This document shows positions 1 through 51,803 of a stretch of 64,000 nt of DNA, one piece after another (the stretch's first letter is position 1; each line of letters starts with the position of its first letter). The DNA comes from Rhabdophis nuchalis (lineage: Eukaryota; Chordata; Lepidosauria; Squamata; Natricidae), in NCBI GenBank assembly GCA_039707465.1, contig CM077644.1, forward strand, positions 85,509,875 to 85,573,874, written 5' to 3'. The translations under genes and the position numbers were made by a program. The notes under the pieces are model-generated. The model made no database searches. It was not told the DNA's origin and saw only the letters and a program-made list of their open reading frames with translations.

Positions 1-375
1 TTACTGTACTTCAAAGGAACGTTGCGTGAAAATTTGGAAGTGATCAGTGCAATACTTTAGGAGATTAGCGGTTTTGAACAAACTGTTGTTACTTTTTTAT
101 TTATATAGATGTATGACATTTTTATGACCACCCAACTCATTCACACTAGTTCCAGAGGCTTACAGAATGAAATTCCAATTTTACAACCCTCCTTGTGACA
201 ACATTCAAACTAACTTCTGAATGGGCTTTACTAATGTGCAATCAACCAGTGCCTTCCTGGCCACAACTGCCACTTGCTCCTTAAACAGTACTCACACGTC
301 TAAGAAAACTTACAGAATATGCACTGAGTCCATCTGGGGTTATACAACCTTGTCCAAAACCAAGAATGGCAGCAC

Positions 376-486
376 TCCATTGTGAGTTTGATCCTAGGTA
401 GAGGCAGATGTAAGATCTCCTGCTTGGGCAGGGGGTTGGACTAGATGACCTGCAAGGTCACTTCCAACTCTGTTAATCTGTTAATA
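376..486 (+). repeat. CR1-type 3' tail
   Basis: The segment reads toward the typical CR1/SINE end GTTGGACTAGATGACCTGCA, AAGGTC, CTTCCAACTCTG, followed by a short TCTGTTAAT-like end repeat. Only the 3' tail is preserved. Confidence 0.7.
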
Positions 487-596
487 ACTAAAGAGTTTCA
501 AACCCAAAATCATTCCATCAAGCCAGGGTTCAGTTTCAGCCCATTGCTCCCCATTGAGCCCTTAACAGACTTCAGGCATTGAAAGATGGAAGTCAT

Positions 597-832
597 GGCA
601 ATAGCAATAGCACTTAGACTTATATTCACTTCACAATGCTTTACAGCTCTCTCTAAGTGGTTGCCCCCAACAATCTGGGCCCCCATTTTACCGACCTCGG
701 TAGGAGGGAAGGCTGAGTCAACCTCGAGCCAGTGAGAATCAAACTGCCTAACTGCTGGCAGCTGACAGTCAGCAGAATTAGTCTGCAATACTGCATTCTA
801 ACCACTGTGCCACCAAGGTGGCATCACTTAAT
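597..832 (-). repeat. tRNA-derived SINE, squamate type (copy 1)
   Basis: On the minus strand the element begins with a pol III A-box-like GGTGGCACAGTGG and a B-box-like GTTTGATTCTCAC, and ends in a CAATAGCAATAG-like region near 600. A second copy is at about 34800-35025. The open frame across it is a shadow of the repeat and not a gene. Confidence 0.75.
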
Positions 833-1760
833 TCACCATGGGTTGAGATATATTACCCATAATTGTAATGGCTAACCTTATCCATTAGCTTCATGCAGAT
901 GTTGAACAGAAGCAGAGAAATTGCTGAGTTGTGCAGAACGCCACAAGGCAGGGACCAAGGGCCTGACCTCTCCTCCCTATCACCACTGACTAGGAACAGT
1001 TGCAGAGGAAGGGAATCAACCCGATAATGTATGTCTTATAATAGCAGCAAACATTTTTAGTTATTTTTTTCTTTACTGAAATCATCATTACAGCAATTGA
1101 AGCAATTCATTTTTATCTTAACTGTATCCCATTTTGTGAAGCATCAAGATAATAGTACTAATCCGTGATGGAGGTTTTATAAGGGCTGATTAAAAATTGT
1201 GTTTGTGTATCTACGTAAGTAATTGAGATACTTGACCTGGAAATTATTTTCTGATCATTTATTATTATTTCTGAATTTTACTCATTTTTGATGACAATAC
1301 AAGCCAATTTTGACCACATGGTGTAAAGACTATTTTTATTAAATGCAATGTAATTTCACCCAAGGTGAAAATACATTCAGTGAGCTGTATCTCCAATATA
1401 CAAAATAGTCATGTATCGTAAACTGCAAAATAGTTACATTTCAAGCACAATGTATAATTTAAATGCTGAGAAGGAAGAAAATACCGGTATTTCTTTTTAG
1501 ATCTTTTTCCTATGTTTGTTCCTTATGTACAGTTAAACAGCTTTCTGTGTAAATTTAAATCCTTAACAATTCTTCCATTTTATAGATATTAAGAAATGTA
1601 TTGACTCAAGCTCTAGGGACCAAATATCTAAATAATTGCTGAAAAATAGTTGTTGCTTGGATTTATGTGTGAAATTATCAATGTTTCTGCTGGTGAAAAT
1701 GAAACAGTTTACAGATACCTAGTGTTGTATTAAGGAACTTAATACTGCATTCCTAAATAT

Positions 1761-1836
1761 GGATAGGATAGGATAGGATAGGATAGGATAGGATAGGATA
1801 GGATAGGATAGGATAGGATAGGATAGGATAGGATAG
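1761..1836 (+). repeat. (GGATA)n microsatellite
   Basis: About fifteen tandem GGATA units with no interruption. It abuts a CR1-like 3' region, as expected if the LINE tail seeded the microsatellite. Confidence 0.97.
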
Positions 1837-2035
1837 AATTCTTTATTGGCCAAGTATGATTCGACACACAAGGAACTTGTCTTTGGTGCATATGCTCTCA
1901 GTGTACACTCGTCAAGAATCATAAGGTACAACACTTAATGGTAGTCATAGGGTAAATAAGCAATCAGGAAAAAAAAATCAATAATAATAAATCATAAAAA
2001 TACAAGCAACAAAGTTACAGCCATGCAATTAATGC
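1837..2035 (-). mobile_element. CR1-like LINE 3' region
   Basis: GAATTCTTTATTGGCCAAGT and the following text up to ACAAAGTTACAGCC match a repeat remembered as common in snake genomes and attributed to a CR1/L3 LINE. It lies in reverse orientation next to the GGATA array. The exact family is from memory. Confidence 0.6.
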
Positions 2036-3329
2036 AGGATGAAGGTTTTCATTCCAAGATTCAATAGCATGTGTTCTTTAGTTTAAGTCTTGTGTTTTAC
2101 CAACTCAATACTGAATTCACTGAATTTATATAAACAGCTCTATCTCCTTGCATAATAAATGAATTCAGCATTAAAATGGATATAGACCCACACATAAATT
2201 GTTTGAAAGTTAACATGAAGTTCAAGTGCATTTTATCATTAGTGATGCTTGGCACAATTATCTTGAATGAGAATGAGATGCCCCAGATTAAGTTCCAATT
2301 AGCTATTGCTTAACTAGTCAGGATTGTTATAAATTAGTCGATTCAGCAGGTGCATGTAGAAACCTGATCCAGCAGGAGACATAACTTCTATAATACGTTA
2401 CTTACATAGCAGTAACTTTTGTCCAGCCTGGGAATCTGTACAGAGAGGTTTTTTCTGCATGCTAATTTACCTTGCCTACTTGAGATGATAATGGCAGTTA
2501 TACGTTCCCTTGTTCAGCGCCCACAGGTTGTGGTGCTTTCATCATTGGATTGCACCATTGTAATCAAATGATGAAAGAGTGTCCAGCATGGCATTCCAGG
2601 AATGGGTGGAGCTTATGCTGGCACAATTCTGCCTTCATAATTTGCCTATCCTTGACATGCACACACTCTCCTTCCCTCTCAGTGGGATGCTTCTGCTTGC
2701 TTGCTTCCCATTTAATTAGTGAAAATACCAAGGTATTAAATTCAGAACATTATACTGTGTGTGTATGTGTGAAGGAAAGAAAGAAGTAATAAAACATGCA
2801 TAGTTCAATAAAATAGCCCTGCTAAATTTTTCACAAGTCTCTGTAGGGGACTTTGGTTGACCCCAATTAATAGCACTTTTTGTGTGGGTGTAGAAATCTT
2901 TATAATAAATTGTACCATTACTCTTGTCGGACTTTAAGTATATTCCTTTTAGTTTTTTTTTTAATTAAATGTTATTCTTCCTTGCTTTGAAGAAACTCAG
3001 AGTAATATACATGGTTGTGCTTTCATACTTTTACAACAGTCTTGTGAATCAGTTACACAATACTGGATTAGCTAGTGCATAAAGTGAAAATTTTAACAGG
3101 GTGCTTCTTACCTTTGTCCAAGCTTCTTAATTATTATAGTACAACATCTGCTTGTTATTAAGATATTTGATTTTCAATTTATTTTTCAACTGCTGGGAGA
3201 ATGCACATCGTAAAAATGCATGTAAAACAACTGCATCAGTCTCAGACACATATTTCTTCCAAGTAAAAAACAGTACTCAATTTTTTTAATTGATATATTT
3301 TAAACTCGTAGGTTGGATGTCATGTCTTC

Positions 3330-3808
3330 TGAACCATGAGAATTCCAAAATTAGTTAGGTGGTTACATGCACACGTGGATAAACAGCAAGAAAAAACCAC
3401 AAAGTACTGGGACTTGCAAATTAAAGTTGAGCGACTGTGGAAAAAGAGATTGTGTGTTGTCTTAATTGTAATTGGAGCCCTTTGGGCAATACCTAAAGGG
3501 CTACCTGGCTATTTGGAAATTCTAAATTTACCTGACTTAAACATTCTGATTCTACAAAAAACCACCCTACTTGGATCAGCTTATATCCTCCAACATTACC
3601 TTAACAGTTCCTAGGTCCTTGATTAGGACTCGAGCTGTTGAGCTACCAACCAGCCCCAAAGGCTGCGAATCTCACCAAAGATTAACCACATAATAATACA
3701 TCAAAAATAATAATTTTAAGAAGATACTTGGTTGATACCTAGGATGCTGGCAGCAGCACGTATCAACCATTAGCACCAGTCAATTATATTTGTGACACAT
3801 CTTTAAAT
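3330..3808 (+). mobile_element. R4/Dong-like LINE remnant (3' end of endonuclease ORF)
   Basis: A 92-codon open frame at 3336-3614 carries KTTKYWDLQIKVERLWKK and VIGALWAIPKGLPGYLE, which resembles the C-terminal end of the restriction-like endonuclease ORF in R4/Dong-clade LINEs. A 3' UTR-like region with CAGCAGCACGTATCAACCA and TTTGTGACACATCTTTAAAT follows. The element is 5' truncated, keeping only the end of its ORF. Family assignment is by recollection of motifs such as the GAIP block. Confidence 0.6.
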
Positions 3809-3883
3809 GCTCACTTGACTGAGTTTCATGCTTAATGAATAAAAGTGATAATAATAATATACTTTTTATTGTATTCTACGCAG

Positions 3884-43154
<39,271 letters not shown>

Positions 43155-43344
43155 TAGAGTAGCAAAGGAATCCTGAAGGCCACATGCAAGTATTAAACAG
43201 ACAGACTTAATTGGCTCCATGCAGACCCCCTCATATCTGCTTGAAGTGACTATTCTCTTGTCCCTGTGGTTTCTCCCATGTAAAGGAGTTGACTGGACCT
43301 TTCAGTTCTGTGAATTTTTATAAAACAAAACAAAAAAAAAGCTT

Positions 43345-43352
43345 TGTATATA
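43345..43352 (+). promoter_or_regulatory. Candidate Pumilio response element
   Basis: TGTATATA fits the Pumilio consensus UGUANAUA and lies about 190 bases after the ADGRL2 stop codon on the sense strand. A motif of this length in AT-rich DNA can occur by chance. Confidence 0.35.
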
Positions 43353-43549
43353 CACAGAGTATACTAAAAGAATTATTTGTTACAAAGAGAAAAAAAAAAG
43401 AGAGAGAGACAGAGAGAGATACCATCAAGGTATTTTAAGATATCTTGCTGCTGACATTTTAAAAAAAAAAGATTGTGAAATAAACACACACACATACATA
43501 CATGCAAAGTGTTCCAGCCATTTTACAGCAGCAGTTTGGGAACTAAATT

Positions 43550-43557
43550 TGTAAATA
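43550..43557 (+). promoter_or_regulatory. Candidate Pumilio response element
   Basis: TGTAAATA fits UGUANAUA in the ADGRL2 3' UTR, about 200 bases after the first such site. Two sense-strand copies this close are more suggestive than one, but function is inferred. Confidence 0.35.
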
Positions 43558-46500
43558 TGGCTGCATCATTTTTGTATGCCTGCATTGTATTATATACAAG
43601 AGGTAGGCACTAAAATCCTGTGGGACAAATTTATTGTACCTTACTATTCCTGACTAGACTTGCAAAAGCAGGAGAGAGATTCTGCACCAGTATGCTGTTC
43701 ATGGCAAATCTTTCCCACTAAGGCAAGGGTTGAAAAACATGTCTAACCACTAGCAATCAAGCCACAGGCCTTATTTCATATATTTCTTCAACTGTACAAT
43801 GTTCTCATGAAAAAAAAAATGGCTAAAGAAATTATATTTTGTTCTATTGCTAGGGTAAAATAAATAAATACCTTTGTGTCCAAACAGAAATATAATTGTC
43901 ATTAAAATAATTTTAAAGGATTTGAAGAAAATATTGTGAAACGCTCTTGGTTGCACATATGCTACAAGCTGTTTCTTCTTACACTTGGTTCCGTAGTACC
44001 GTAATATGTTTAAAATGCAAACTCTACCCATTTTCTACTTCTTTTTCACTGTAAACAGTGTTCTGCTTTGACATGACTATTCTTATGGCTTAAACTTGAT
44101 ATTGCCAAAAGAACATATTTTATGGAAAGAATTCTCTTAGATGCCAATTATGCCAGGCCTTGCACAAATTTGGTTAAAAAAGAAGAACAATCACCCACTA
44201 GCTATAGATTCAGTTCCCTTTTGTTCTTTTCTTTAGAGAAGGAGGAGGGAAGGTGGACTAATGAATGGAAGGTGCCTGCCCTTTTAAGCTAAGAGAAAAC
44301 ATAAATATTACTCTTCCATATTCCTTCTGCCTATATTTAGTAATTAATTTATTTTATGATAAAAGAGCTAATTAAATGTACATTGTTTCAGGTTTTTCTT
44401 TTTTTGCTCTTTCCCCCCAAATCCCTTTGTGTAAACCTGTTAATAATGAGCCCATCACTAATATCCAATGTAAAGTTTAACACCTGTTTGACAGTAAATA
44501 AATGTGAATTTTTTTTCCAAATAGGTAAAAATGCGCTTTCTTGCATTATGGGTCATAAGCTCGATTATTGATTTTGTGAGCTGGTGAAATTCTGCTTTTG
44601 AGGATCACTCCTTTTACAGTTTTCAGACTATGGGAAGAAGTTTGAAGGAGGGGTCAGTTCTGTACCGCCACTTTATTGTCACCTGTCATCAAGATGAAAA
44701 GTAGGAGATTGGGTTAAAAAGTTAGCGGCATACTTCCCCTTTTATATGAGATTTTTTTTTTAAAAAAAACACCATACAATCTTATTTATTAAAAGAAAAT
44801 TTGTAGTCATGTTTCAAGCAACTGTAATGCTAAATCTCCAATTAGTGATAAAGATAATCTCTTGTTCCCGAGAACAAAAATAAAATACATTGCTTCATTG
44901 ATTAAAATTCAATGAATATTCAAGCCCTTGCAAAAACGGTAAAATCCCAGCATTTTTGTGATATGTAAATTGTCCTGACTGTTATTATTACTATTAGCAA
45001 AGAGGGAATTAAGGCAGGACGTTGATACAATGCCCAGAGCTTTATAGTGTGTCAACAGCAAAGGATTTAAATTTCACTAAACGTATTTGTTTATGCCTCA
45101 ACAATGTCTATAAAGCTCCTCCAAACTCCAATTTTCATTCGCAGTAACTCAGATTTAAGTCATGTCCTGATTTTTCATTCTTATTGCTAATTTGTTGGAT
45201 CTTTTCCTCCTGTTTGTGAGCGTGCATTGGGTGCATTGTGGCCCTATTAGACAAAACCAACATTAAACTGGCAGTCCCTGCCAAGATTTTCATTAATAAT
45301 TAAGGCCACTGGGTACAATCCGCAGTGGAAGTTCTGCAGAAGCACCACGAAATTGATTGATAGTTGCATAGCCAAACTTTCCAGTAGCCTTTACACGATG
45401 ATGGATGGGATTTAATTTTAAGGAAGCTTTTGATGCAGCTATGTGTGGCGTAGACTACCAAATGTACACCAAGGTTTGCTGTGATCTACGTGTTACTTCA
45501 GATCGGCATGATTTTATCAGATCGTTTTGCCAGAATTACCACTCTCCTGATCCAGAATGGTGTTTGCCTCATAGTGTACCACAGTAGCCTGGATAGCAGG
45601 TGCGGAGTGTTCCCCACTGCTGAGCAGTGTGTAACAAGAAGGCGGGTGTTTGCATAGACCAGCTGCTACCCAGTAAGTGATAAGAGGGCAGGGTGTGTGT
45701 GATGCATTATGCTGTCTTCTGTTCATGTTTCTACTTTTACTTTGTGTTTCTTATATATTGGGTTTTCCTTGCTTAGAACTTGACTTCCTGCCACTGTCTT
45801 TGGCTTCTTCCCATATCTGCTCTTTATTTCCATTTATATTTTCTTGCAGTCTACTATCGTGTGAACTCTTTTCTGCTTCTACGGGACCTCATGCATACCA
45901 CTCCTATTTAACATCTTCCTGGCACTGCATCTATATATAGTTCGTGCTGTATTTTGATAGAATTTTTTTTGTACCCATGGAACGTGACTGGAAGTACATC
46001 TTTATTTGGGGTGACCACAGAAGTTTTGTAGTTGAGCCGGTAAACTGTCCAGAATAAATGCTCAAAAAACAGTTGGAAATTCACTGAGCTCTCCAGAAGA
46101 AGAGCAATAAATCAAAGGTAGTTCTAAGCAAGTACATTGGGTTTCTGAGATCATACTGGAAAATATTCCCCTTACTGAAACCACTTGATGAATGAGTTAA
46201 CAAGTAGCAGTTATAAGCTGTAATTTAAGTGGACCCTTTTATAAATTTCATTTGTTTTACTTCCATTGACCTCAATGGTTCTACTCTAGGATATGATTAA
46301 AGTCTAACCTTATATTGATGAGAAAAGAAAATCTGAGAATGATACATATGTGAACAATTCTTCATTTATTCATTATTAAATAGGTACAGAAATGACCAAT
46401 ATATATTATTAAGCCTTCATAGAAGTTAAGTCTGTATTTTGAATATCGCACTTAAGTGACTACGCTAGACATTCCCAGTCAAGGACTTTTCATTGCTGTA

Positions 46501-46930
46501 ATCTGCCAAATCTAGAACGTCCAAGGCAGGAAAACACTGGATTATTTAAATAAATTGACGAAAAATGAAAAGGGTATATGGAAACTGGTAACGCCAAAAG
46601 GAATTGGTAAGCACATGAAATTAATGCAAAATGTTAACTTATTATTCCCTTATTAATGTTCTATTATACACAGATACTTTACAATACTCTGTAGCTATTT
46701 CTTGTCTTCCTTATTGTGAATGAAGATTTGCAAATTAGCATCCTTCAGAATTTTAAGACTTTTTGTGGGGCGGATCTACTTAATTATCCTTTCTGCTATA
46801 GACCTGTAATGAGGCACAGATTCACAGGTGAGATGGGTGGTGTAGAAATTTAATAAATAAAAATAAGTAAATTAGAAAGTGGAATAAATATATTTGCTGC
46901 CATTTTCAACAATCCTTTATTTATCCACGT

Positions 46931-47039
46931 CAATGTTTCTCAACCCAGGCGCACACTTTAAAATGTGTGGACTTCAACGCTCAGAATTCTGAGAGCTGAA
47001 ATTCACACATTTTAAAGCTACTAAGGTTGAGAAACACTG
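46931..47039. mobile_element. Palindromic hAT-type MITE (copy D, degraded)
   Basis: CAATGTTTCTCAACCCAGGC at the left and AAGGTTGAGAAACACTG at the right are inverted, with the shared TGTGGACTTCAACGCTCAGA centre. The flanks do not match over 8 bp. Confidence 0.75.
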
Positions 47040-47865
47040 ATCTATGAATTAAAAGCCTGTTTAATAGGGTTGCTCAGCACTTTGGATTGGATTGGATTTA
47101 GAGCACACAGGATTTTCATAATTTGCCTTCGGCTGCACCTCAGGATACAGTAGCTTTAAAAAGCTACAGAGACGTTCTACATGGGAAACTTGCGTGGTCC
47201 GACAAAGCTTTTTGACTGTTGCTGAATCTGAAGTGCTGCTCGGTCTTAATGACTATACCATTTCTCTTAGTGCTTTTCAAGAATCATAAAATGCTTCCAG
47301 AAGCTAACATCCAAGATAAACAAAGGGGAGAAAATCCCACAAATATCAGGAGTTAGTGGCCCAGAACTGCCAACTTAAGGAAGTGGGTTTAAAAAAAAAC
47401 AACAACACCAGAATGAGAACATTAGCATCAGGATCTTATGAGAGCTTCTGCGCTGGCAGGCGCTAACAAGAATGAAGTAGTGGTATAAGGGAGTGGTAAT
47501 GCAAAGCTTGCTTTTAAAGTTTAAATGCTAGCATGTTGCTGCTTCAAATCAAACATTTACCTGTCTGAAATTTTATCTAAAGGTTCAAACACACTTCTTG
47601 TTTGTGAATGAAATCTTAGGTTTGTCAATCCTGCTTATTTTCTTTAGTGTTCGTACTCCTGTAGCTGGATTGTCCTCGGCAGAGATTGAAGGACAAAGAG
47701 AGCTTGTTCAGTGCAGGCCGGTCCTGAATCTTAAAACTAGACATGTCCAGTCAACCACGAAGGTTGCTGGGCACTGCCCCTTTCTCAGTCTACAAAAATT
47801 AAAATGAGCTATTTTTCTTTGCTGTCATGCTTCATGTATAGTAACTAGCATTCACAGATCTTAAC

Positions 47866-47866
<1 letters not shown>

Positions 47867-47946
<80 letters not shown>

Positions 47947-47969
47947 AAAAGAAAGAAAAAGAAAGAAAG
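47867..47969 (+). repeat. Compound (GT)n(GA)n(GAAA)n microsatellite
   Basis: A GT run passes into a GA run and then into GAAA-like units. Confidence 0.96.
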
Positions 47970-48419
47970 GGGAATGCTGCTGTTCAATTTATTAATGTTT
48001 ACAAAACTACTATCTCTTGAATAATCCAGCAAAATATAAAACATCTTGTCATATATCAGGACAGGATTATTTTGCCATCCTATAGGATGTATTCTGGAGC
48101 CTCAGGTGGGGCAACTTCATAAACTGAAGACACAGAACATCATATAATAAGGTCATCACCCTTATTATAATTCGTTAAACGTGTGTCACATGACTCAATG
48201 ATTTTGGGCAGCTCACCACAATGAAACATTGCAATAGAGTCTATAAAAGATGACAAGCATCATAGACCAGATGGAATGAACCAAGGGGTCACTACTCTCC
48301 TTGGCCAAAGTCTTCATGACTCGTGAATGGCAACAGAATGGTGGCATCCAGATTTGTTTTTAGATATTTTTGATCTCATCATTATCTTTGTATATGAATA
48401 TGCCTTAATACTCTTTCCT

Positions 48420-48572
48420 CCTATTTTCAGCACAACCACCCTGTGAAGTGAGTTAAGGCTGAGGGAGAAGGACTGGTGCAAAATCACCCAGCTAAACCTT
48501 CAGCCTTAAAGCGGGATTTGAATTCCTGGTTTCTAGCCTCGTGGCTTAACCACTAGACCAAACTGTCTCCCT
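48420..48572 (-). repeat. tRNA-derived MIR-like SINE
   Basis: On the minus strand an A-box-like TGGTCTAGTGG and a B-box-like ATTCAAATCCC are correctly spaced, followed by a core with CTGGGTGATTTTGCACCAGT and CACAGGGTGGTTGTG. It appears almost full length. Confidence 0.75.
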
Positions 48573-48623
48573 TTTTAATCTTCTAAATGTTGTACGTAAA
48601 ATGTATCATTTTATCATCTAAAT

Positions 48624-48758
48624 CAGGGGTCTCCAACCTTTGCAACTTTAAGTCTGAAGGACTTCAGCTCCCAGAATTCTCCAGCCAGCTTTGCTGGCTG
48701 GAGAAGTCTGGGAGCTGAAGTCCTTCAGACTTAAAGTTGCAAAGGTTGGGGACCCCTG
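48624..48758. mobile_element. Palindromic hAT-type MITE with 8-bp duplication (copy C)
   Basis: The 135-bp palindrome begins CAGGGGTCTCCAACCTTTGC and ends CCCCTG. Identical ATCTAAAT flanks lie at 48616-48623 and 48759-48766. The two arms differ at only a few positions, suggesting a young copy. Confidence 0.92.
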
Positions 48759-49488
48759 ATCTAAATGTAAAGATAGTGAAAGCTACTCTGTTGTGTGAAC
48801 ACTCTGTTTCTTGGCATTTAAATGTATCTATAGGGCTAGAGAGAGCACTGTAAAAGCAACCGGGATTTCTCCAAAGCACTTGTATTATAAGTATTATATA
48901 AGCCATATGCCAGAAGGTATGGCTAAGCCGTAGTGAACCAACTGAGTGGGGTGCCTTTGTTTGCTGGAAGTTAATCTTTTAATGGGGTTGCTTAGCAAGT
49001 AACTCTTGGGCTCTTAAGATTGTGTTTGGCGTGCCATGCAAGATGGCTGGCAATTTATTTGAAAGAGACTGCTGCTATTTCTGGAATGTGTCACACTCAG
49101 TGTTAAAGACAGACGTTAACAGCTTTTGAAGGAATCCTTCCGAGGAATCTTTTGGAGTCATTCAAGAGACAGTCTCAGCTGTGAGTTTTCTTAATAGAGT
49201 TGAACTCTTGCATTCCCCACCTGCACAGTTGAGGTAACTTTTATTTCCATTGTGACTTTCTATCCTCACTTGGCAGGAGATTCCTCCAGTCTTAATTCAG
49301 AGACGAAGTCGAGAGAGCAGCTGTCGAGGGGAAGAAAAGCTCTTCTCTGGCCCTCCTTTTCCAAGGCTGCAATGGATGCAGAACAAATTAACCAACCTTA
49401 AATCACACTGAGGATGACAATGTTAGGTTAATTAGATTTCCCACCTGCCTTTGTTGAGGAGGTAAGGCAGTATATCTAGCATTCTCTC

Positions 49489-49706
49489 CAGGGGTGGTAT
49501 TTACTTACCTTCCCTACCAGTTCACAAATGTGAGTTCACGCTCACCTCTGCACATGCGCTAAGCCTTCTGCACATGCACTTTTAGCAAAAAAAAAAAAAA
49601 AAAGGCCTAAATGGGATGGCATAGAGCCGGGGTGGGTAGGCATGGCTACCGTGATTTCCACTACCAGTTCAGGTGAACTGGTCGAACTGGTAGAATACCA
49701 CCTCTG
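49489..49706. mobile_element. hAT-type MITE, CAGGGGTGGTATT family, with 8-bp duplication
   Basis: The ends are CAGGGGTGGTATT and AATACCACCTCTG. Identical ATTCTCTC flanks lie at 49481-49488 and 49707-49714. A poly-A stretch lies in the interior near 49590. Confidence 0.92.
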
Positions 49707-51267
49707 ATTCTCTCCTCTTATGTTTCCACCACCACCACCACAATAACCCTTTAAGGTGAATTGTGGTGGGAGGCGTATTGAGCTCAAAGTTTCGCAGAAG
49801 GTTTTTGCGGTTGAGTGTTGAATCCAGATCTCTCCAGTAGCAGCCTTCAAGCACTCTGGTTGGAAAATGTGGGTGAGCTGCATATCCGCAAGCAAATGAG
49901 TAGCCTTTCTCCACAGTACTGTCCCATTTGTTGGTTCAACACAGCAAAGGAAAGCATGACGACAGAATTTTAAAACTGCACTTCAATGAACATTGCCTGC
50001 GTTCGAGGCTTTGGGGATGGTGGGTGGGGGTAAAGAAAGCAGAAAATGGAAACCGGCATTATTTATTTATTTTTTGCAAGCTCTTCAGGAATGACTTGAC
50101 ATCCTGAAGTGAAGAAAGAGAAAATGCGACCTGCTGCGTGTAGTTAAAGAGAGCATTAATTGCATGCTGTCCTAGTGATTGTTGCATGGACTGATAGACG
50201 CTGTACATTAAGTCTAACAAGTTCTGGTACAATTGTAAAACAGAAACTCAAGGGGATTTTTTTTTTTTTGTACCGACAGCCAGCTCCTGTCTTTAGTGTT
50301 CTTTATTCCTTTAATTCATACCCTCTCTAGTTGGTAATTTTAATTAGCTCCTGCTCTCATTTCATATGGGAATGGCAGTAGATTTCACTACAAAGAAATC
50401 TAGGAAGACTAGGTGGCATAAACTGCAGTCCCATTAAATTAGGTGTGGAAGTAGGTTTCATCATAGTAACTGTGGCTCAAATGTGTTATGATGTCTCCGC
50501 CTTTTATATGGGTGATGGCTAATGTTTTCATGAAACTAGTTTATGAGCATATATATTAAACGGGTGTAGATTAATAGATATTATGTTAGCAATGGTAAGT
50601 GCAATATTTTAATATATGCGTTATTATTTTAAAAAATCTGCATCCCTTTGTTTATTTTTTTCAACCTCCCTTAACACAGGACTTTGCATGCAGCTTTCTC
50701 GGTGGGAATAACATTGAGCTACAAATAAACTGGGATTACTGTCTCATTTTTAATACAGATTGCCTTGATACCATTTTGTATAAATATTTCTGATTTTTTA
50801 AAAAAATGAATTCTCTATTTTGAATACAGAAACATAAACTTTTTCAGACATATCATAAACTTTGGAGTATTTGGATTGAAGGGAGGTGAATGCTTAGCAG
50901 ATGCTGTTTAGTGTCATCTGTGCCACCAAAGACTTCATTACAACGTCCCTTGAAAATCTGGGGCATGTTTCGTTTACATCTCACATCTCTACTCCACACA
51001 GAATTTGACTAAAAAGAGCCGAGTTCTGTTGCCCCACTAAGATAAATCAAATTTATTGTAACACGTACTTTTGTGGTTACTTCTTGAAATGATTTTCATT
51101 GTCACTGGGATATGCAGGGAAGAGAGAGGAGAAAAATCACATTAAAAATTGCAAAACAACTTGAGTTTGTTTTTGGGAAACATAACATAACACAGCTCTG
51201 TCCTAAATTAGAGTTTATTCTTATAAAAAAGGGGAAAAATAGTAGAAAGAGTATGGGATTCCTTCTA

Positions 51268-51803
51268 AAAGGTAAAGGTTCCCCTTGCACCGATGTGCTA
51301 GTCGTTCCCATCTTCAAAGCACTCCATGGCACGGGACCTAGTTATGTGTGAGACCGTCTACTGCCCCACACATCCCTTCGACCGATCCGTTCTCATAGAG
51401 AGGGTCTTCTCCGGGTGCCGGCAGCTGGGCAATGCTGGTTGGCGACCCCCAGGGGAAGGGCCTTCTCTGTGATGGGCCCAACCCTCTGGAACCACCTGCC
51501 TCCCGAACTCCGTACCACCTCGGACCTCCGCCTTTTCCACCAGCGCCTAAAGACGCACTTTTTCCATCAAGCCAGCCTAGCGTGAACCATCCTATAAATG
51601 ACTGAGTTTTAGAATACCAAAGTTTTAATCAGAGGGATTTTAAATAATATTTTATCACAGGGTTTTCTAGTTTAATTTTGGTTTTAGGATATTTATTATG
51701 TATTTTGTATATTTGTATTTTATATTAATTTCCTGTGCGCCGCCCTGAGTCCCTTCGTGGGAGATAGGTGCGGGATATAAGTCAAATAAACCTAAACCTA
51801 GAC
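51268..51803 (+). mobile_element. L2-type LINE 3' end
   Basis: The + strand reads KALHGTGPSYV-like coding sequence, then a region with GGCCTTCTCTGTGATGGGCC, and the typical end GCCGCCCTGAGTCCC with GGATATAAGTCAAATAAACC. The first 40 bases (AAGGTAAAGGTTCCCC-like) appear to belong to another repeat. The copy is rather well preserved. Confidence 0.8.

Larger units (their letters stand above)
1..3883 (+). other. ADGRL2: Intron of ADGRL2 upstream of the first visible exon
   Basis: No ADGRL2 exon was recognised here. The stretch holds a CR1-type tail (376-486), a tRNA-derived SINE (about 597-832), a GGATA microsatellite with CR1-like sequence (1761-2035) and an R4/Dong-like LINE remnant (about 3330-3808). 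The rest is AT-rich unique sequence in which nothing further is seen. Confidence 0.7.
43155..44502 (+). other. ADGRL2: ADGRL2 3' untranslated region (end uncertain)
   Basis: The region after the stop is AU-rich with no frame of note, as expected for a 3' UTR. Polyadenylation signals of the AATAAA type occur at 43479-43484, 43859-43868 (two overlapping) and 44497-44502; which is used cannot be decided from DNA. Two Pumilio-type motifs, TGTATATA at 43345-43352 and TGTAAATA at 43550-43557, and short A- and GA-rich tracts lie in it. The UTR could continue beyond 44502. Confidence 0.6.
44503..51267. other. Downstream intergenic stretch, first part
   Basis: No gene is recognised. The stretch may include more of the ADGRL2 3' UTR. 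It holds hAT-type elements (46931, 48624, 49489), a GT/GA/GAAA microsatellite and a MIR-like SINE. 44503-46930 and 49720-51260 appear unique; small open frames there show no domain. Confidence 0.6.

Noticed and set aside
45405..45587. Open frame of 60 codons downstream of ADGRL2, considered as a separate exon
   Set aside because: No splice signals or family resemblance could be found, and neighbouring frames are equally open.
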